Origin: Desulfovibrionaceae bacterium | GTDB taxonomy: Bacteria > Desulfobacterota > Desulfovibrionia > Desulfovibrionales > Desulfovibrionaceae | DNA length: 64,000 nt | NCBI GenBank assembly: GCA_009783025.1 | Contig: WRHY01000002.1 | Span: forward strand, 1-64,000 | Direction of reading: 5' to 3' | Shown: in pieces, positions 16,623 through 26,200 of the stretch | How positions within the stretch are numbered: the stretch's first letter is position 1 | How the letters are laid out: every line of letters starts with the position of its first letter | Position numbers and translations under genes: made by a program | Notes under the pieces: generated by a model | Seen by the model: the letters and a program-made list of their open reading frames with translations, nothing else | Database searches by the model: none | Told to the model about the DNA's origin: nothing

Positions 16623-17816
16623 ATGATCCGCTTTTCTTCCGCATCACGTCACGCCCGCCTGATCCCGGCGGCCCGAGTTTTTTCTCTGGCCGTTCTGTGC
16701 TGTCTGCTCTGCGCCTGCGCACTGAAAAAAACGGAAAGCACAACATCCATCAGCGGTGGTTCTGAAGGACCGCCCATGTTCACGCCCCTTGACCAGCGCG
16801 GCGCGTTCCGGGTGCCCCTTCAGGAGGCGGAACAACTGGCCCGCAAGATGCACCCGCGCTATCACGGCATGCGTTCCTTTGCCGAGATGGCTTTTGGCGT
16901 GAGCCAGAGCCTGGCCCATGCTTCTGCCCGTCCGGCTTCCTCTATTGCGGTGCAGCAGCCGGGCTTGAGCCTCACTTACGGGCAGCTTGCCTCCACCCTG
17001 AAACATCTGCAAGCGCTTTTGCCCAAGCTGGACAAGGACCCCGGCCTGTTGGCCCGCGATTTTGCCTGGTATCGCATCGGTCCGGATTTCGGTTTTACCG
17101 GTTATTTTGAGCCCACCTTGCGCGCCAGCAGGAAAAAGTCCGCCGCTTATCCATACCCGCTGTACAAGGCGCCGCCCGATTTGCGCAAGGGCGTCCCCTA
17201 TCACACCCGGAACGCCATTGACCGCAAGGGCGCGCTGGCCGGGCGCGGCTTGGAAATCGCCTGGGTCAGCAGCGAAATGGACGCTTTTTTCCTGCACATC
17301 CAGGGCTCGGGCCGTCTTGTTTTTGAGGACGGAAGCGTTTCCCATGTGCTGTATGCGGGCAAGAACAACCGGGCCTATGTGCCTTTGGGCCGGGTCATGC
17401 GCGACCGGGGCCTGCTTGAGCCGGATAATGTGAACATGCAGAGCATCCGTGAGTGTCTGTTGGGCAATCCTGACAAGTGCGCCGAACTCTATGACACCAA
17501 CCCGAGCTATGTCTTTTTCCGGGAGGCTGCCCAAGGCCCCATCGGGGCTATGGGGCGGCCCCTGACGCCATATGTGAGCACGGCGACAGACCGTAGCGTG
17601 CTGCCGCACGGCAGCCTGGTATTTTCCATCGTGCCCTTGCCGGACGCCGCGGGACAACCGCGCCGCCCCTTTTACGGTCTGACTCTGCCCCAGGATGTGG
17701 GCGGGGCGATCAAGGGCAACAGGATTGACCTTTTTTGCGGAGCGGAAAAGGAGGCCGCGCACATTGCCGGATACCTCAACAACAAGGGTGCGGTTTATAT
17801 CCTGGTGAAGAAATAG
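16623..17816 (+). CDS. mltA: Membrane-bound lytic transglycosylase A
   Basis: A lipoprotein murein hydrolase that cleaves peptidoglycan between MurNAc and GlcNAc. The signal peptide ends in a lipobox near residue 30 (CLLCAC). The MltA domain holds GYFEPTLRASRKKSAAYPYPLYKAP, and the C-terminal 3D domain carries the catalytic aspartate region with VGGAIKGNRIDLFCG. The ATG at 16623 follows AAAGGAGG. The in-frame upstream start at 16482 lies inside repeat A2 and is not credible. At 397 residues the length matches MltA. It is placed ahead of envelope lipoprotein genes on the same strand. Confidence 0.92.
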   Translation: MIRFSSASRHARLIPAARVFSLAVLCCLLCACALKKTESTTSISGGSEGPPMFTPLDQRGAFRVPLQEAEQLARKMHPRYHGMRSFAEMAFGVSQSLAHASARPASSIAVQQPGLSLTYGQLASTLKHLQALLPKLDKDPGLLARDFAWYRIGPDFGFTGYFEPTLRASRKKSAAYPYPLYKAPPDLRKGVPYHTRNAIDRKGALAGRGLEIAWVSSEMDAFFLHIQGSGRLVFEDGSVSHVLYAGKNNRAYVPLGRVMRDRGLLEPDNVNMQSIRECLLGNPDKCAELYDTNPSYVFFREAAQGPIGAMGRPLTPYVSTATDRSVLPHGSLVFSIVPLPDAAGQPRRPFYGLTLPQDVGGAIKGNRIDLFCGAEKEAAHIAGYLNNKGAVYILVKK

Positions 17817-17992
17817 AGCCGGACAGCCGCGTCACCCGGTCCTTTCCTAGATCGCTGCACAAGGGGATGTCCCGCTCTAATACTAAAGCGTTTCCTGCCG
17901 ATAAGCCTTGTACACGAGCTGCCACAAACGTTGCAGCCGTAAGATTTCAAGTTGCGCTTGACGCTTCTTCGGGATGAGGCAAGGAGTCCCTG

Positions 17993-18742
17993 ATGCGAAC
18001 CCATACGCTTTTTCTTTTCATAGCAGCCCTGCTGCCGCTTGTTCTCGCCGGCTGCGGCGGCGTGTCGAACAAGGATTTTGTTCATGCCGGGGCTGACCGC
18101 CCCCAAACGGCTTCCCGGACCATAGAGGGCATAGACTACAAAGCGCCTGATCCGGATTATGCCGACGCGCGCGAACTCAAGCTCAAACTGCGTGAACTCG
18201 GCGACCAACTGGTTGCCGACATGCAGGACTGTTCCCTGCAAGGTTCCGTGGCCTTGCCCACTTCTTTTGTGAACCTGGATGATTTCAACGAGACCTCGGC
18301 CTTTGGGCGGCTTATTGGCGAGCAGCTTTTTTTTGAGCTGAACCAGCGTGGATATCCTGTGCGGGAATACAGGATGTCCGGCAATATCCAGCCCAGGGAA
18401 AAGGCGGGAGAGTTCGCCCTTTCCCGTGAACTGGGCAAGTTTTCCGCAAAGTCCGGCAACGCGGTGGTGATCGTGGGAACCTATGCCTGGGCCAACAACG
18501 CGGTATTTGTTAACGCAAGGCTGGTCCGCCCCAAGGACGGCAGAGTGATCCGCACGGCAAACCTGGTCATCGAATCCAATCCCACCATTGAACGCATGCT
18601 GGGGAGTAGGTCCAGAAACAAGAAGGCGGGCGGTTCGACCGTGGCCGACGGGACCATGAATATCCGGGACTTTGACACGGTCATGAGTCCGCCGCCGCCG
18701 CAGAACCTGACGGCCATCGACAAGGGAGAGGACATCCACTGA
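17993..18742 (+). CDS. FlgO-type outer-membrane lipoprotein
   Basis: A 249-residue lipoprotein with lipobox LVLAGC (Cys20). The core, about residues 60-210, matches the FlgO domain: a long helix ARELKLKLRELGDQLVADM, then TSFVNLDDFNETSAFGRLIGEQLFFELNQRGYPVREYR and a VVIVGTYAWANNAVFVNARLVRPKDGRVI sheet. In Vibrio, FlgO is an outer-membrane lipoprotein needed for flagellar stability. It leads a three-gene set with a small lipoprotein (28 bases downstream) and a second FlgO-like protein, so an envelope complex is likely. A flagellar role is inference. Confidence 0.82.
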   Translation: MRTHTLFLFIAALLPLVLAGCGGVSNKDFVHAGADRPQTASRTIEGIDYKAPDPDYADARELKLKLRELGDQLVADMQDCSLQGSVALPTSFVNLDDFNETSAFGRLIGEQLFFELNQRGYPVREYRMSGNIQPREKAGEFALSRELGKFSAKSGNAVVIVGTYAWANNAVFVNARLVRPKDGRVIRTANLVIESNPTIERMLGSRSRNKKAGGSTVADGTMNIRDFDTVMSPPPPQNLTAIDKGEDIH

Positions 18743-18770
18743 TCCTGGATGACCAACAAGGATACAGACC

Positions 18771-19031
18771 ATGAAATACTGTCTGCTTATACCGCTTTTC
18801 GCCGTGCTCCTGCTCGGGTGCAGCGGCAAGAACACGAGGCCTGTGGCGCCGTATAACTCCAACTGTCTCTGGAACCTGCAACTGGGGCGCGATTACGCGG
18901 CCCAGGGGCGCTATGAACTGGCCAGGGAGCATCTGCTTATGGCCGTGGCCTCCAACAGCGATCCCCATCTGCGGGGTCTGCTGACCCACGAACTGAAAAG
19001 CGTGGACACCATGATACAAACACAACGCTGA
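18771..19031 (+). CDS. Small lipoprotein between two FlgO-like genes
   Basis: An 86-residue lipoprotein: MKYCLLIPLFAVLLLGC with lipobox LLLGC, then about 69 mature residues. The mature part resembles a single TPR-like helical pair (NLQLGRDYAAQGRYELAREHLLMAVASNSDPHLRGLLTHEL). It is flanked by two FlgO-domain genes, with 28- and 7-base gaps, so it is probably a subunit or assembly factor of the same envelope structure. I do not recognise a named family. Confidence 0.78.
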   Translation: MKYCLLIPLFAVLLLGCSGKNTRPVAPYNSNCLWNLQLGRDYAAQGRYELAREHLLMAVASNSDPHLRGLLTHELKSVDTMIQTQR

Positions 19032-19038
19032 GGCGCTT

Positions 19039-19713
19039 ATGATGACCAGCACACCTTACAACATATATATTGCCGCTTCCCATCGGGAAAGCGAGCGGCA
19101 GCGCGTACTTTTGCCGCGCAGGAACATGGTTGCCCTGGGGCTGCTTTTGGGTCTTGTTTTTATGCTTTGCGTCCCGCAGGCCTTTGCGGCGACAATCCCC
19201 CAAGCAGCCTCGGCAGCGGGCCGGGAAATGGACCGCCAGGTGGTCAGCCGCCTGGGCCAGGGGGAAGCGCCCGCGCAGGGCGTGTCCCTATGCATTACCA
19301 CGCCCGTGGACGTGAACGACCTCACGGCCTCCAACCCGCTGGCCCGCCAGATGCAGGAAGAAATCGCCCGCTGGTTTGTTCAGGCCGGATATAACGTGGT
19401 TGAAATCCGCAAAGGGGCTGACATCCTGTTTGAACCTTCCACCGGTGAAATGCTCCTGACGCGCGAAGATCGGTTGCTCGGCAACCGGAGCGTTACCAGC
19501 GCCGCCATTATTACGGGCACCTATACCGTGGCGCTTGACCATGTGCGCTTCAATATACGCATGGTGCGGACAAAAAACCGCGAAGTCCTGGCCATGTCCA
19601 CCATCACCCTGCCTTTGAACAGAGAGATTGCGGCTCTGGCGCGCGGTTCCGGCAGTGGTTCCGGTTCCGGCGGCTCGCCCATTGCGCCCACGGTTGTGAC
19701 CATGCTGCCTTAG
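19039..19713 (+). CDS. Second FlgO-domain envelope protein
   Basis: A 224-residue protein with an unusually long cytoplasmic N-terminus (about 30 residues) before a hydrophobic segment LGLLLGLVFMLCVPQAFAA, which may be a late signal peptide or an anchor. The remainder is FlgO-like: a MDRQVVSRLG helix, VSLCITTPVDVNDLTASNPLARQMQEEIARWFVQAGYNVVEIRKG, then ITGTYTVALDHVRFNIRMVRTKNREVL. It ends in a glycine/serine-rich tail. Unlike its upstream paralogue it has no lipobox cysteine at the cleavage site. An internal methionine (NMVALG, residue 30) is a possible true start giving a standard signal peptide. Confidence 0.75.
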   Translation: MMTSTPYNIYIAASHRESERQRVLLPRRNMVALGLLLGLVFMLCVPQAFAATIPQAASAAGREMDRQVVSRLGQGEAPAQGVSLCITTPVDVNDLTASNPLARQMQEEIARWFVQAGYNVVEIRKGADILFEPSTGEMLLTREDRLLGNRSVTSAAIITGTYTVALDHVRFNIRMVRTKNREVLAMSTITLPLNREIAALARGSGSGSGSGGSPIAPTVVTMLP

Positions 19714-20059
19714 GGGTTGTGAGAGGGCGTGGTTGGGGGCGCGGGAGATCTTCTCGCGTCGGAAGGTAAACTTGTCTTTTAGGCTGATACCACGTCAGAA
19801 TGCCGTTTTCCAAGAAGCTGTACTCAGGTACTGCTTCTTGGAAAACGGCATTCTTCCTTGTCTCAGCCCAAAATCCAATCATTTGCCTCCCGCCGCTCGA
19901 AACTCGCCATCCGCCTCGCGTAGCGGGGCGGATATTAAAGGAAGGGGACCATTTTGAGAGAAGATCACACCACACCCATCCCAAACTACCCCACCACCAC
20001 AAAGGAAGGATATTTGCCTTTCCAGCCATGCTGAGGTATTTTTCCTGGTTGGAGGTTCC
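19714..20059 (+). other. Intergenic region with large hairpin ahead of hisD
   Basis: A 346-base gene-free stretch. Its main feature is the 21-bp hairpin listed separately. The rest is ordinary sequence ending in TTGGAGGTTCC, the hisD ribosome site. No clear promoter was identified. Confidence 0.5.
19782..19868. repeat. Large three-tier hairpin (element D)
   Basis: A perfect 21-bp stem (19798-19818 with 19833-19853). The 14-base loop contains GTAC-TCAG-GTAC, able to form its own short stem. An outer clamp GGCTGA (19782-19787) pairs with TCAGCC (19863-19868). The arms contain GCCGTTTTCC, also present in family C hairpins. It probably ends the FlgO operon or marks another repeat family. Confidence 0.65.
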
Positions 20060-21379
20060 ATGACCATTCCCTTTTTCACCCTGCGCGCGGCTTCGGAAGC
20101 GGACGAATTTCTCACCCGCCTCGCGGAGCGGGCCAACCCGGAAGAAAATGAGCGTTCCGTAGAGGAAACAGTTGCATCTATCCTGGCGGACGTGAAAGAG
20201 CGCGGTCTGGCCGCTCTGGTGGACTACACCCGGCGTTTTGACGCGCCGGACTTTTCCGAGTCCCGTTTTGTGATTCCCGAGGCTGAGTTGGCCTGGGCTG
20301 CGGAAGCCATTCCCGCTGACGACCGGGATGTGATTCTGGAGGCCGCTGACAATATCCGTCGCTTTCACGAGGCGCAAAAAGCCCGTTCCTGGTTTGTTCC
20401 GGGCAAGGGAGGCAGCATTCTCGGGCAGATGGTGACGCCGGTTGACCGCGCGGGACTGTATGTGCCCGGCGGCAAAGGCGGCAGCACGCCGCTCTTGTCC
20501 AGCCTGCTTATGAACGCCATACCGGCCCAGGTTGCGGGTGTTCCCGAACTGGCCGTGATTTCTCCGCCGCGCCGGGATGGTACGGTCAACGAACATATTT
20601 TGGCCGCTGCCCATCTTTTGGGCATCAGGGAAGTATACGCCGCGGGCAGCGCCTGGGCTGTGGCCGCCTTGGCTTTTGGCGCCGGAAAGCTGAAGCCCGT
20701 GGACGTGATAGCCGGACCGGGCAATATTTTTGTAGCCACGGCCAAGCGTATGCTGATCGGCCATGTGGGCATCGACATGATAGCCGGGCCGAGCGAAGTG
20801 TGCGTGATTGCGGACGCCACGGCCAATCCGGCTTGGGCCGCGGCGGATCTGCTTTCACAGGCCGAGCATGACCCCCAGGCCTCGTCCGTGTGTCTGTGCA
20901 CGGATGCGGCAACAGCCCGGGCCATAGCGCAGGAAACCGACCGGCAGTGCGCGCTTCTGCCGCGCAAGGACATTGCGGAAGCATCCCTTATAAAGTACGG
21001 CGCGGTTATTGCCGTGCCGGATATGGAAACAGCCTTGGCCATTGCCAACCGCATCGCCCCGGAGCATCTGGAACTGCTGGTGGATGACCCTTGGGCGCTC
21101 CTGCCCAAAGTGCGCCACGCGGGCGCGGTATTCATGGGGCATTTTTCGCCGGAAGCCGTGGGCGATTATTTTGCCGGACCCAACCACGTGCTGCCCACCA
21201 TGGGCACGGCCCGTTTTTCCTCGGCTCTGTCTGTGGATACATTTTGCAAAAAAAGTTCTATTATCGCCGCAGGCCCGGAATTTACCAGGGCAGGCGCGGA
21301 AGCGGTGGCTCGTCTGGCCCGCCTTGAAGGCCTTGAGGCGCATGCCAGATCAGCCTTGTGCAGGCTGGATTTACCATAG
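20060..21379 (+). CDS. hisD: Histidinol dehydrogenase
   Basis: Catalyses the last two steps of histidine biosynthesis, oxidising L-histidinol to histidine with two NAD+. At 439 residues it matches the family. Diagnostic segments are GLYVPGGKGGSTPLLSSLLMNAIPA, the VDVIAGPGNIFVATAKR loop, and IDMIAGPSEVCVIAD, which holds the conserved cysteine. The base residues and zinc ligands are in QAEHDPQASSV and NRIAPEHLEL. GPNHVLPTMGTARFSSALSV near the end is also conserved. It starts behind a good GGAGG and is followed 33 bases later by purC. No other his genes are nearby. Confidence 0.96.
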   Translation: MTIPFFTLRAASEADEFLTRLAERANPEENERSVEETVASILADVKERGLAALVDYTRRFDAPDFSESRFVIPEAELAWAAEAIPADDRDVILEAADNIRRFHEAQKARSWFVPGKGGSILGQMVTPVDRAGLYVPGGKGGSTPLLSSLLMNAIPAQVAGVPELAVISPPRRDGTVNEHILAAAHLLGIREVYAAGSAWAVAALAFGAGKLKPVDVIAGPGNIFVATAKRMLIGHVGIDMIAGPSEVCVIADATANPAWAAADLLSQAEHDPQASSVCLCTDAATARAIAQETDRQCALLPRKDIAEASLIKYGAVIAVPDMETALAIANRIAPEHLELLVDDPWALLPKVRHAGAVFMGHFSPEAVGDYFAGPNHVLPTMGTARFSSALSVDTFCKKSSIIAAGPEFTRAGAEAVARLARLEGLEAHARSALCRLDLP

Positions 21380-21411
21380 CAACTCCATTACTTCAGACCA
21401 AGGATTGTCCC

Positions 21412-22323
21412 ATGCGTGTAGTGACGGAAACAAGCATTGTGGAATACCCCCTTGTGTCACGCGGCAAAGTACGCGACATATACGAAATTGACGCGGAAAC
21501 GCTGCTTATTGTGACCACGGACCGGATGTCCGCCTTTGATGTGATCATGAGCGTGCCCGTGCCGTACAAGGGGGTGGTTCTGAACCAGATCACCATCTTC
21601 TGGATGCAACGGTTTGCCGGGCTGGTGAAAAACCATTTGCTTGAGCACGACATTGAGCGCTTCCCCGAGCCCCTGCACGGGTACAAGTCCATGCTGGAAG
21701 GCCGGAGTGTATTGGTTCGCAAGGCCAACCCCCTGATGGTGGAATGCATTGTGCGCGGCAATATTTACGGCTCCGGCTGGAAAGATTATAAGGACACCGG
21801 CATGGTCAGCGGGCATTGTCTGCCTGAAGGGCTCAAAGAGTCCGATCGATTGGAGGAGCCCATTTTCACGCCTTCCAGCAAGGCTGAAGCCGGGCAGCAT
21901 GATGAAAACATCACCAGGGAACAAGCCTTGCGCATTGTGGGCAAGGACCTGTTTCATGTCATAGAGGATCTTTCTCTGGCTATTTTCAGCGAGGCCCGCG
22001 ACTACGCGGCCGGACAAGGGATTATCATTGCCGATACCAAATTCGAGTTCGGCCTGATCGGAGATGAACTGTACCTGATTGACGAAGTGCTGACCCCGGA
22101 TTCCTCACGTTTCTGGCCGGCCAAAGGCTTCACTCCGGGCAAGGCGCAACCCAGCTTTGACAAACAGTATCTGCGCGACTGGCTGGAAAAGCAGGTTTGG
22201 GACAAAACCCCGCCGCCTCCGCCGCTGCCGCCCGACGTTATTGAAAGCACAGCGAAAAAATACCGCGAAGCCTATACTATTCTCACCGGCAAAGAACTCG
22301 CCATAGGGGCTGTTTCTCAATAA
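21412..22323 (+). CDS. purC: SAICAR synthetase
   Basis: Phosphoribosylaminoimidazole-succinocarboxamide synthase, the ATP-dependent condensation of CAIR with aspartate in purine synthesis. Motifs: SRGKVRDIYEI at the N-terminus, TDRMSAFDVIM, VRGNIYGSGWKDY, FTPSSKAEAGQHDENIT, and DEVLTPDSSRFW near the end. Length is 303 residues. The ATG at 21412 is chosen because the family begins at this point; the upstream frame overlaps hisD. The last codons and the TAA stop fall within a fragment of repeat family A (GGGGCTGTTTCTCAATAA), so the C-terminus (IGAVSQ) is repeat-derived. Confidence 0.95.
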   Translation: MRVVTETSIVEYPLVSRGKVRDIYEIDAETLLIVTTDRMSAFDVIMSVPVPYKGVVLNQITIFWMQRFAGLVKNHLLEHDIERFPEPLHGYKSMLEGRSVLVRKANPLMVECIVRGNIYGSGWKDYKDTGMVSGHCLPEGLKESDRLEEPIFTPSSKAEAGQHDENITREQALRIVGKDLFHVIEDLSLAIFSEARDYAAGQGIIIADTKFEFGLIGDELYLIDEVLTPDSSRFWPAKGFTPGKAQPSFDKQYLRDWLEKQVWDKTPPPPPLPPDVIESTAKKYREAYTILTGKELAIGAVSQ

Positions 22324-22334
22324 TTCTTTTGTCC
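22306..22334 (+). repeat. Half-element of repeat family A (A4)
   Basis: The segment GGGGCTGTTTCTCAATAATTC and following TTTTGTCC match the left terminus of A1 (GGGGGCTGTCTCCAAATAGTTCTTTTGTCC) with few changes. No right arm follows. It supplies the end of the purC reading frame. Confidence 0.65.
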
Positions 22335-22354
22335 ATGTATCAAGGAGTTTAATC

Positions 22355-23134
22355 ATGCTGTTACAGGGGAAAAAGGCCGTCATCTTCGGCCTGGCCAACA
22401 ACAAAAGCATCGCCTACGGCATTGCCAAGGCTTTTCGTGATAACGGGGCGGAAATCGCCCTTTCCTGGGTCGGGGACGCCCTGAAAAAGCGCGTGGAACC
22501 TATAGCGGAGGAGCTCGGCGCCGCTTTTACCTTTCCCTGTGACGCGACCAAGGATGAAGATATTGCTGCTTCCGCGAAAACCGTACAGGAAAAGTGGGGC
22601 AAAGCGGATATTCTGGTGCATGCCGTGGCTTTTGCCAACCGCGACGACCTGCAGGGCCGCTATATAGACACCACGCGGGACGGTTTTGCCATGGCCCTGG
22701 ATATTTCCGCCTATTCCCTGGTGGCCATGTGCAAGCACTTTGAGCCGATCTTGAACGAGGGCGCGTCCGTGCTCACGCTTTCCTACTATGGCGCGCAGAA
22801 GCATATCACTAATTACAATGTCATGGGCGTGGCCAAGGCGGCTCTGGAAGCTTCGGTCAGGTATCTGGCTTACGATCTGGGCAAAAAGGACATCCGGATC
22901 AACGCCATCAGCGCGGGTCCCCTGAAAACCCTGGCTTCCTCCGGTATTTCCGGCTTTCACAAGATCCTGAACCACATTGAAAAGTACACGCCGCTGAAAA
23001 AGAACGTAACCATTGAAGACGTGGGCAACACCGCCCTGTTTCTGGCTTCTCCCCTGGCCTCGGGCATTACTGGGGACATTATCTTTGTGGACGCGGGATA
23101 CCATACTTCCGGCATTCAGATTGGAGAAGAATAG
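22355..23134 (+). CDS. fabI: Enoyl-ACP reductase (NADH)
   Basis: Last reduction step of the fatty-acid elongation cycle. A 259-residue short-chain dehydrogenase of FabI type: N-terminal GLANNKSIAYGIAKAF cofactor loop, LVHAVAFANRDDLQGRYIDT, and the catalytic Tyr/Lys pair in LSYYGAQKHITNYNVMGVAKAALE (Tyr-X6-Lys spacing, typical of FabI). ISAGPLKTLASSGI is the flipping substrate loop. The ribosome site is AAGGAG. It is 31 bases after purC and probably co-transcribed. A strong hairpin in the following repeat could terminate the transcript. Confidence 0.95.
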   Translation: MLLQGKKAVIFGLANNKSIAYGIAKAFRDNGAEIALSWVGDALKKRVEPIAEELGAAFTFPCDATKDEDIAASAKTVQEKWGKADILVHAVAFANRDDLQGRYIDTTRDGFAMALDISAYSLVAMCKHFEPILNEGASVLTLSYYGAQKHITNYNVMGVAKAALEASVRYLAYDLGKKDIRINAISAGPLKTLASSGISGFHKILNHIEKYTPLKKNVTIEDVGNTALFLASPLASGITGDIIFVDAGYHTSGIQIGEE

Positions 23135-23243
23135 AGGGAGCTGCCCCCCAATAGCTATACCCCCCGGACCTTTTTACGGCAAAAGGTCCGGGGGGTATAT
23201 ACAGCCAGTTGAACAAAAGAATTATTTGGAGACAACCCCCCCC
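23135..23243. repeat. Palindromic element A3 with a 19-bp perfect stem
   Basis: The ends resemble family A (right end ATTATTTGGAGACAACCCCC; left end degenerate GGGAGCTGCCCCCCAATA). The centre is a perfect 19-bp stem (23156-23174 with 23181-23199, loop TACGGC) instead of core 1. It starts directly after the fabI stop and lies between fabI and the convergent restriction-modification gene, so it may terminate both. Confidence 0.75.
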
Positions 23244-23258
23244 TCTCTTTTGCCTAAT

Positions 23259-26200
23259 CTACAAATATCTCTCCAAAATATTTTTGCGGTTTACGATTAG
23301 TTTATCCAATAATTTCTGCTGTTCGGTTATTGATTCGGTGGCGTTGCTCATGTATTCGGCAAAACCGTCCTGGAGCTTTATTGGCGGAAGAATTATTGTC
23401 AAATCTTCAATTTGCATTTTTGTAATTGCTTGTCTCGACATTCCGCCTGATTCCCCCAAAGAAAGCAAGAGCCGTTGATAGCTGTCGTTGGTAAGTATAG
23501 CATTAACAAAAACATAATTTAATTGAGCAGGATCACAACGGATAATTGAAACGTGCTGATTAACCCTCGCCGGTAAAACGTTATTGGGAACAATACAAGA
23601 ACGAGCCACTGAAGCTCCTGTAATGTTAAGCAAAACATCATTCTCCTGTATCGTCACGCCGTCAAGTTGTTTGGCTTGCTCATCCGTTATAAATGCCAAC
23701 CCATCATACTTGAAGTAACCATTGTAAACATTCATACTGCGGATAAGGCTTACACCACTTTCCACATAACTGCTTTCTCCACCTCTTGGTGTTGCGCCGG
23801 ATCCAATTTTTGTGGATACTTGCGATAATTTTTCTGTATCCCACCCCATTGGATTGGCAACTGGGTCTCCAAACATATCTAAAAATTTTGCTTTTACCTC
23901 TTCGCCCAACTCGGTAATGCGTATCTTAACGCCGTCAATCTCCTTTTCGATAGCTTCAAACTCAGCTACAATTTGCCGCTGGACTTCAAGTGAAGGCAGA
24001 AGGATTTTTAATGCAAGAATTTCATCTCGACTTATTGAATCGAATGACATCCCAATGCGTCCAGATATTTCCTCTTGCATTGATGACAGCAAACAGAATA
24101 GATACAGCGGAATGATTTTACTCTCGTCACATCTAATGGCAGCTAGGCCACGACCAATACAAATGTCACTTTCCACGAAATTTACCGGACCTACAGGCGC
24201 GCGGACAGACATAACAATATCACCCTTGCGGGCTTCTTTCGTTACAGAGGTAGTCCAAACTCGTGGAGCACCAAGAAATTTCTCTGTAAAATCTGTCTTT
24301 CCTTGATAAAAGGGTAGTCCGACACCATCTTCATTATAAAATTCACTTTCTGGTGATTGCCCAGATATAACATCGCAGATCGCGCCAAGCTCAACAAGCA
24401 TCTCCTTGTTTCGCTGCATCAATTTTACACTTGGCTTGATTCTTAAATTCACACGCTTCCCGAATCTGCTTGTTCCATACTCAAAAAAGCCACTCAAACG
24501 TCCATGGGAAGCGTATTTTGCGACTACTTCGTCAACTGCGCATACAGGTTTACCAAGAAAAGCATCATGAATATAGCTATTTATCTTTTTGGAGTTTGAT
24601 ACATTGCCACTTTCATCGAAAAGCATAGTGCCTTTAGGCAAAAATTTTATGCCTTCGTGTCCCCTGCGCTTACTAAATTCATATCCCAAAAATGTCTTTT
24701 CATCTTGCTTTTGACCAGATTTCACCAAAATAATGTCTTGCTTGTGGGTCAGAAGGAAGAAAAGCATCTTTTCCTTTTCAACCTCAAAGGCTTTAGTATA
24801 TGGAACTTCGCCAAAATCTCGGGAGCAATCTTTCCAAAGCTCATGATTTTTCATAGCATCGTTGGCGTTTTCGCTTATTAGCGAAATATAATCTTCAAAA
24901 TTCAAACCATCGTAAACATTAGTGACATAAGAAGAGAAAGCTCGTTCGATTCCCATGACGGTAACATCACGTTTATTGGCAAAAAATGCATTTATGGCTT
25001 GGTTTATTTTCTCATGATCGTTATCAGAACGACGCTCTAAGAAAAGCACAATTGTATTTGTTCCAGTTTCCATAAATGTGCCAGAGCCAAACTCAACAAT
25101 AGCCTTTACATTAAAATATTTGAAAATAATCTCACGAGCGCGCGAATATATGCCCCCATTAGAAAGAATGGAACTGGGAAGAATAACCCCTGCCCAACCA
25201 CCCTCTTTAAGCAACTGCTTCATACGCTCGACAAAAAGACATTCTATTTCAGAGCTATTATCCGTTAGGCTATCAAACAAATCGAAATTTTTTGCGCCAT
25301 CCTTCAGATTATGCCTAAAGGCAGTAACCGAAAACGGCGGATTTGATATTAGAATATCAAATTGTCCGTTATCCTTCTTATTAGATGCTACTTTCTTTAG
25401 TTTGCCCTTATAAGTCTTTGAATCTTCAAAGCCATCTAGCCCATCACCCCATATAATTGTGGCTTCGCCATCACCATTAAAGAAAGCACTGACTTTGGCT
25501 GTTTTAACAAGGCGATTATCAAAATCAATGCCATACACATATTCATCAGCCCAAGAGAATTTAACACTATCGCTCCAAGCGGCAAATTTTTTTCTATTGC
25601 TCGGTGAAGCATTATTTGTATCAGTTTTTTCTATAATGCCCTGCATTTGAGCCATGAACTCCGTTAGGAAATGGCCGCTACCGCAAGCATAGTCAATGAC
25701 CGTGGGTAATGGCTCATCTGCCCTTATCCGGTCATACACGAATTTCTCAAGTGGTAATGACGATATAATAAACTTGGCAATAGGGACAGGCGTGAAAAAC
25801 TGTCCCGCTTCCTGTTTCATGCTGGTGTTTAGTAAAAGTTCAAAAAAGTTGCCTAAAAACTCATGCTTTTGCTCATATCTAAATTTGTAACCTTGTAATA
25901 ACTCAACTATCTCACGAACAATATTGGCATTCAATTCAAAGGTTCTTTCATCGAGGACTTCAATAAATGCAAAGTTAGGACTTTTTTTTAATCGAAGGTC
26001 AGTTATAATGCTAATCAGTTCTGCTTTGTTTGCGAAATTTTCAAGACCGCCGAGCTTTTTCTCCACTTCATCCATAGGATGATCAATGACATCAATATCC
26101 AAAAAACGGCTCATACCATCTTTGTATAGGTCGTTCAACGTCATTTGCAGTTCTTCATCACTTAGTCCATCCCAACATTGAAACGCCACTTCTTCGTCTG

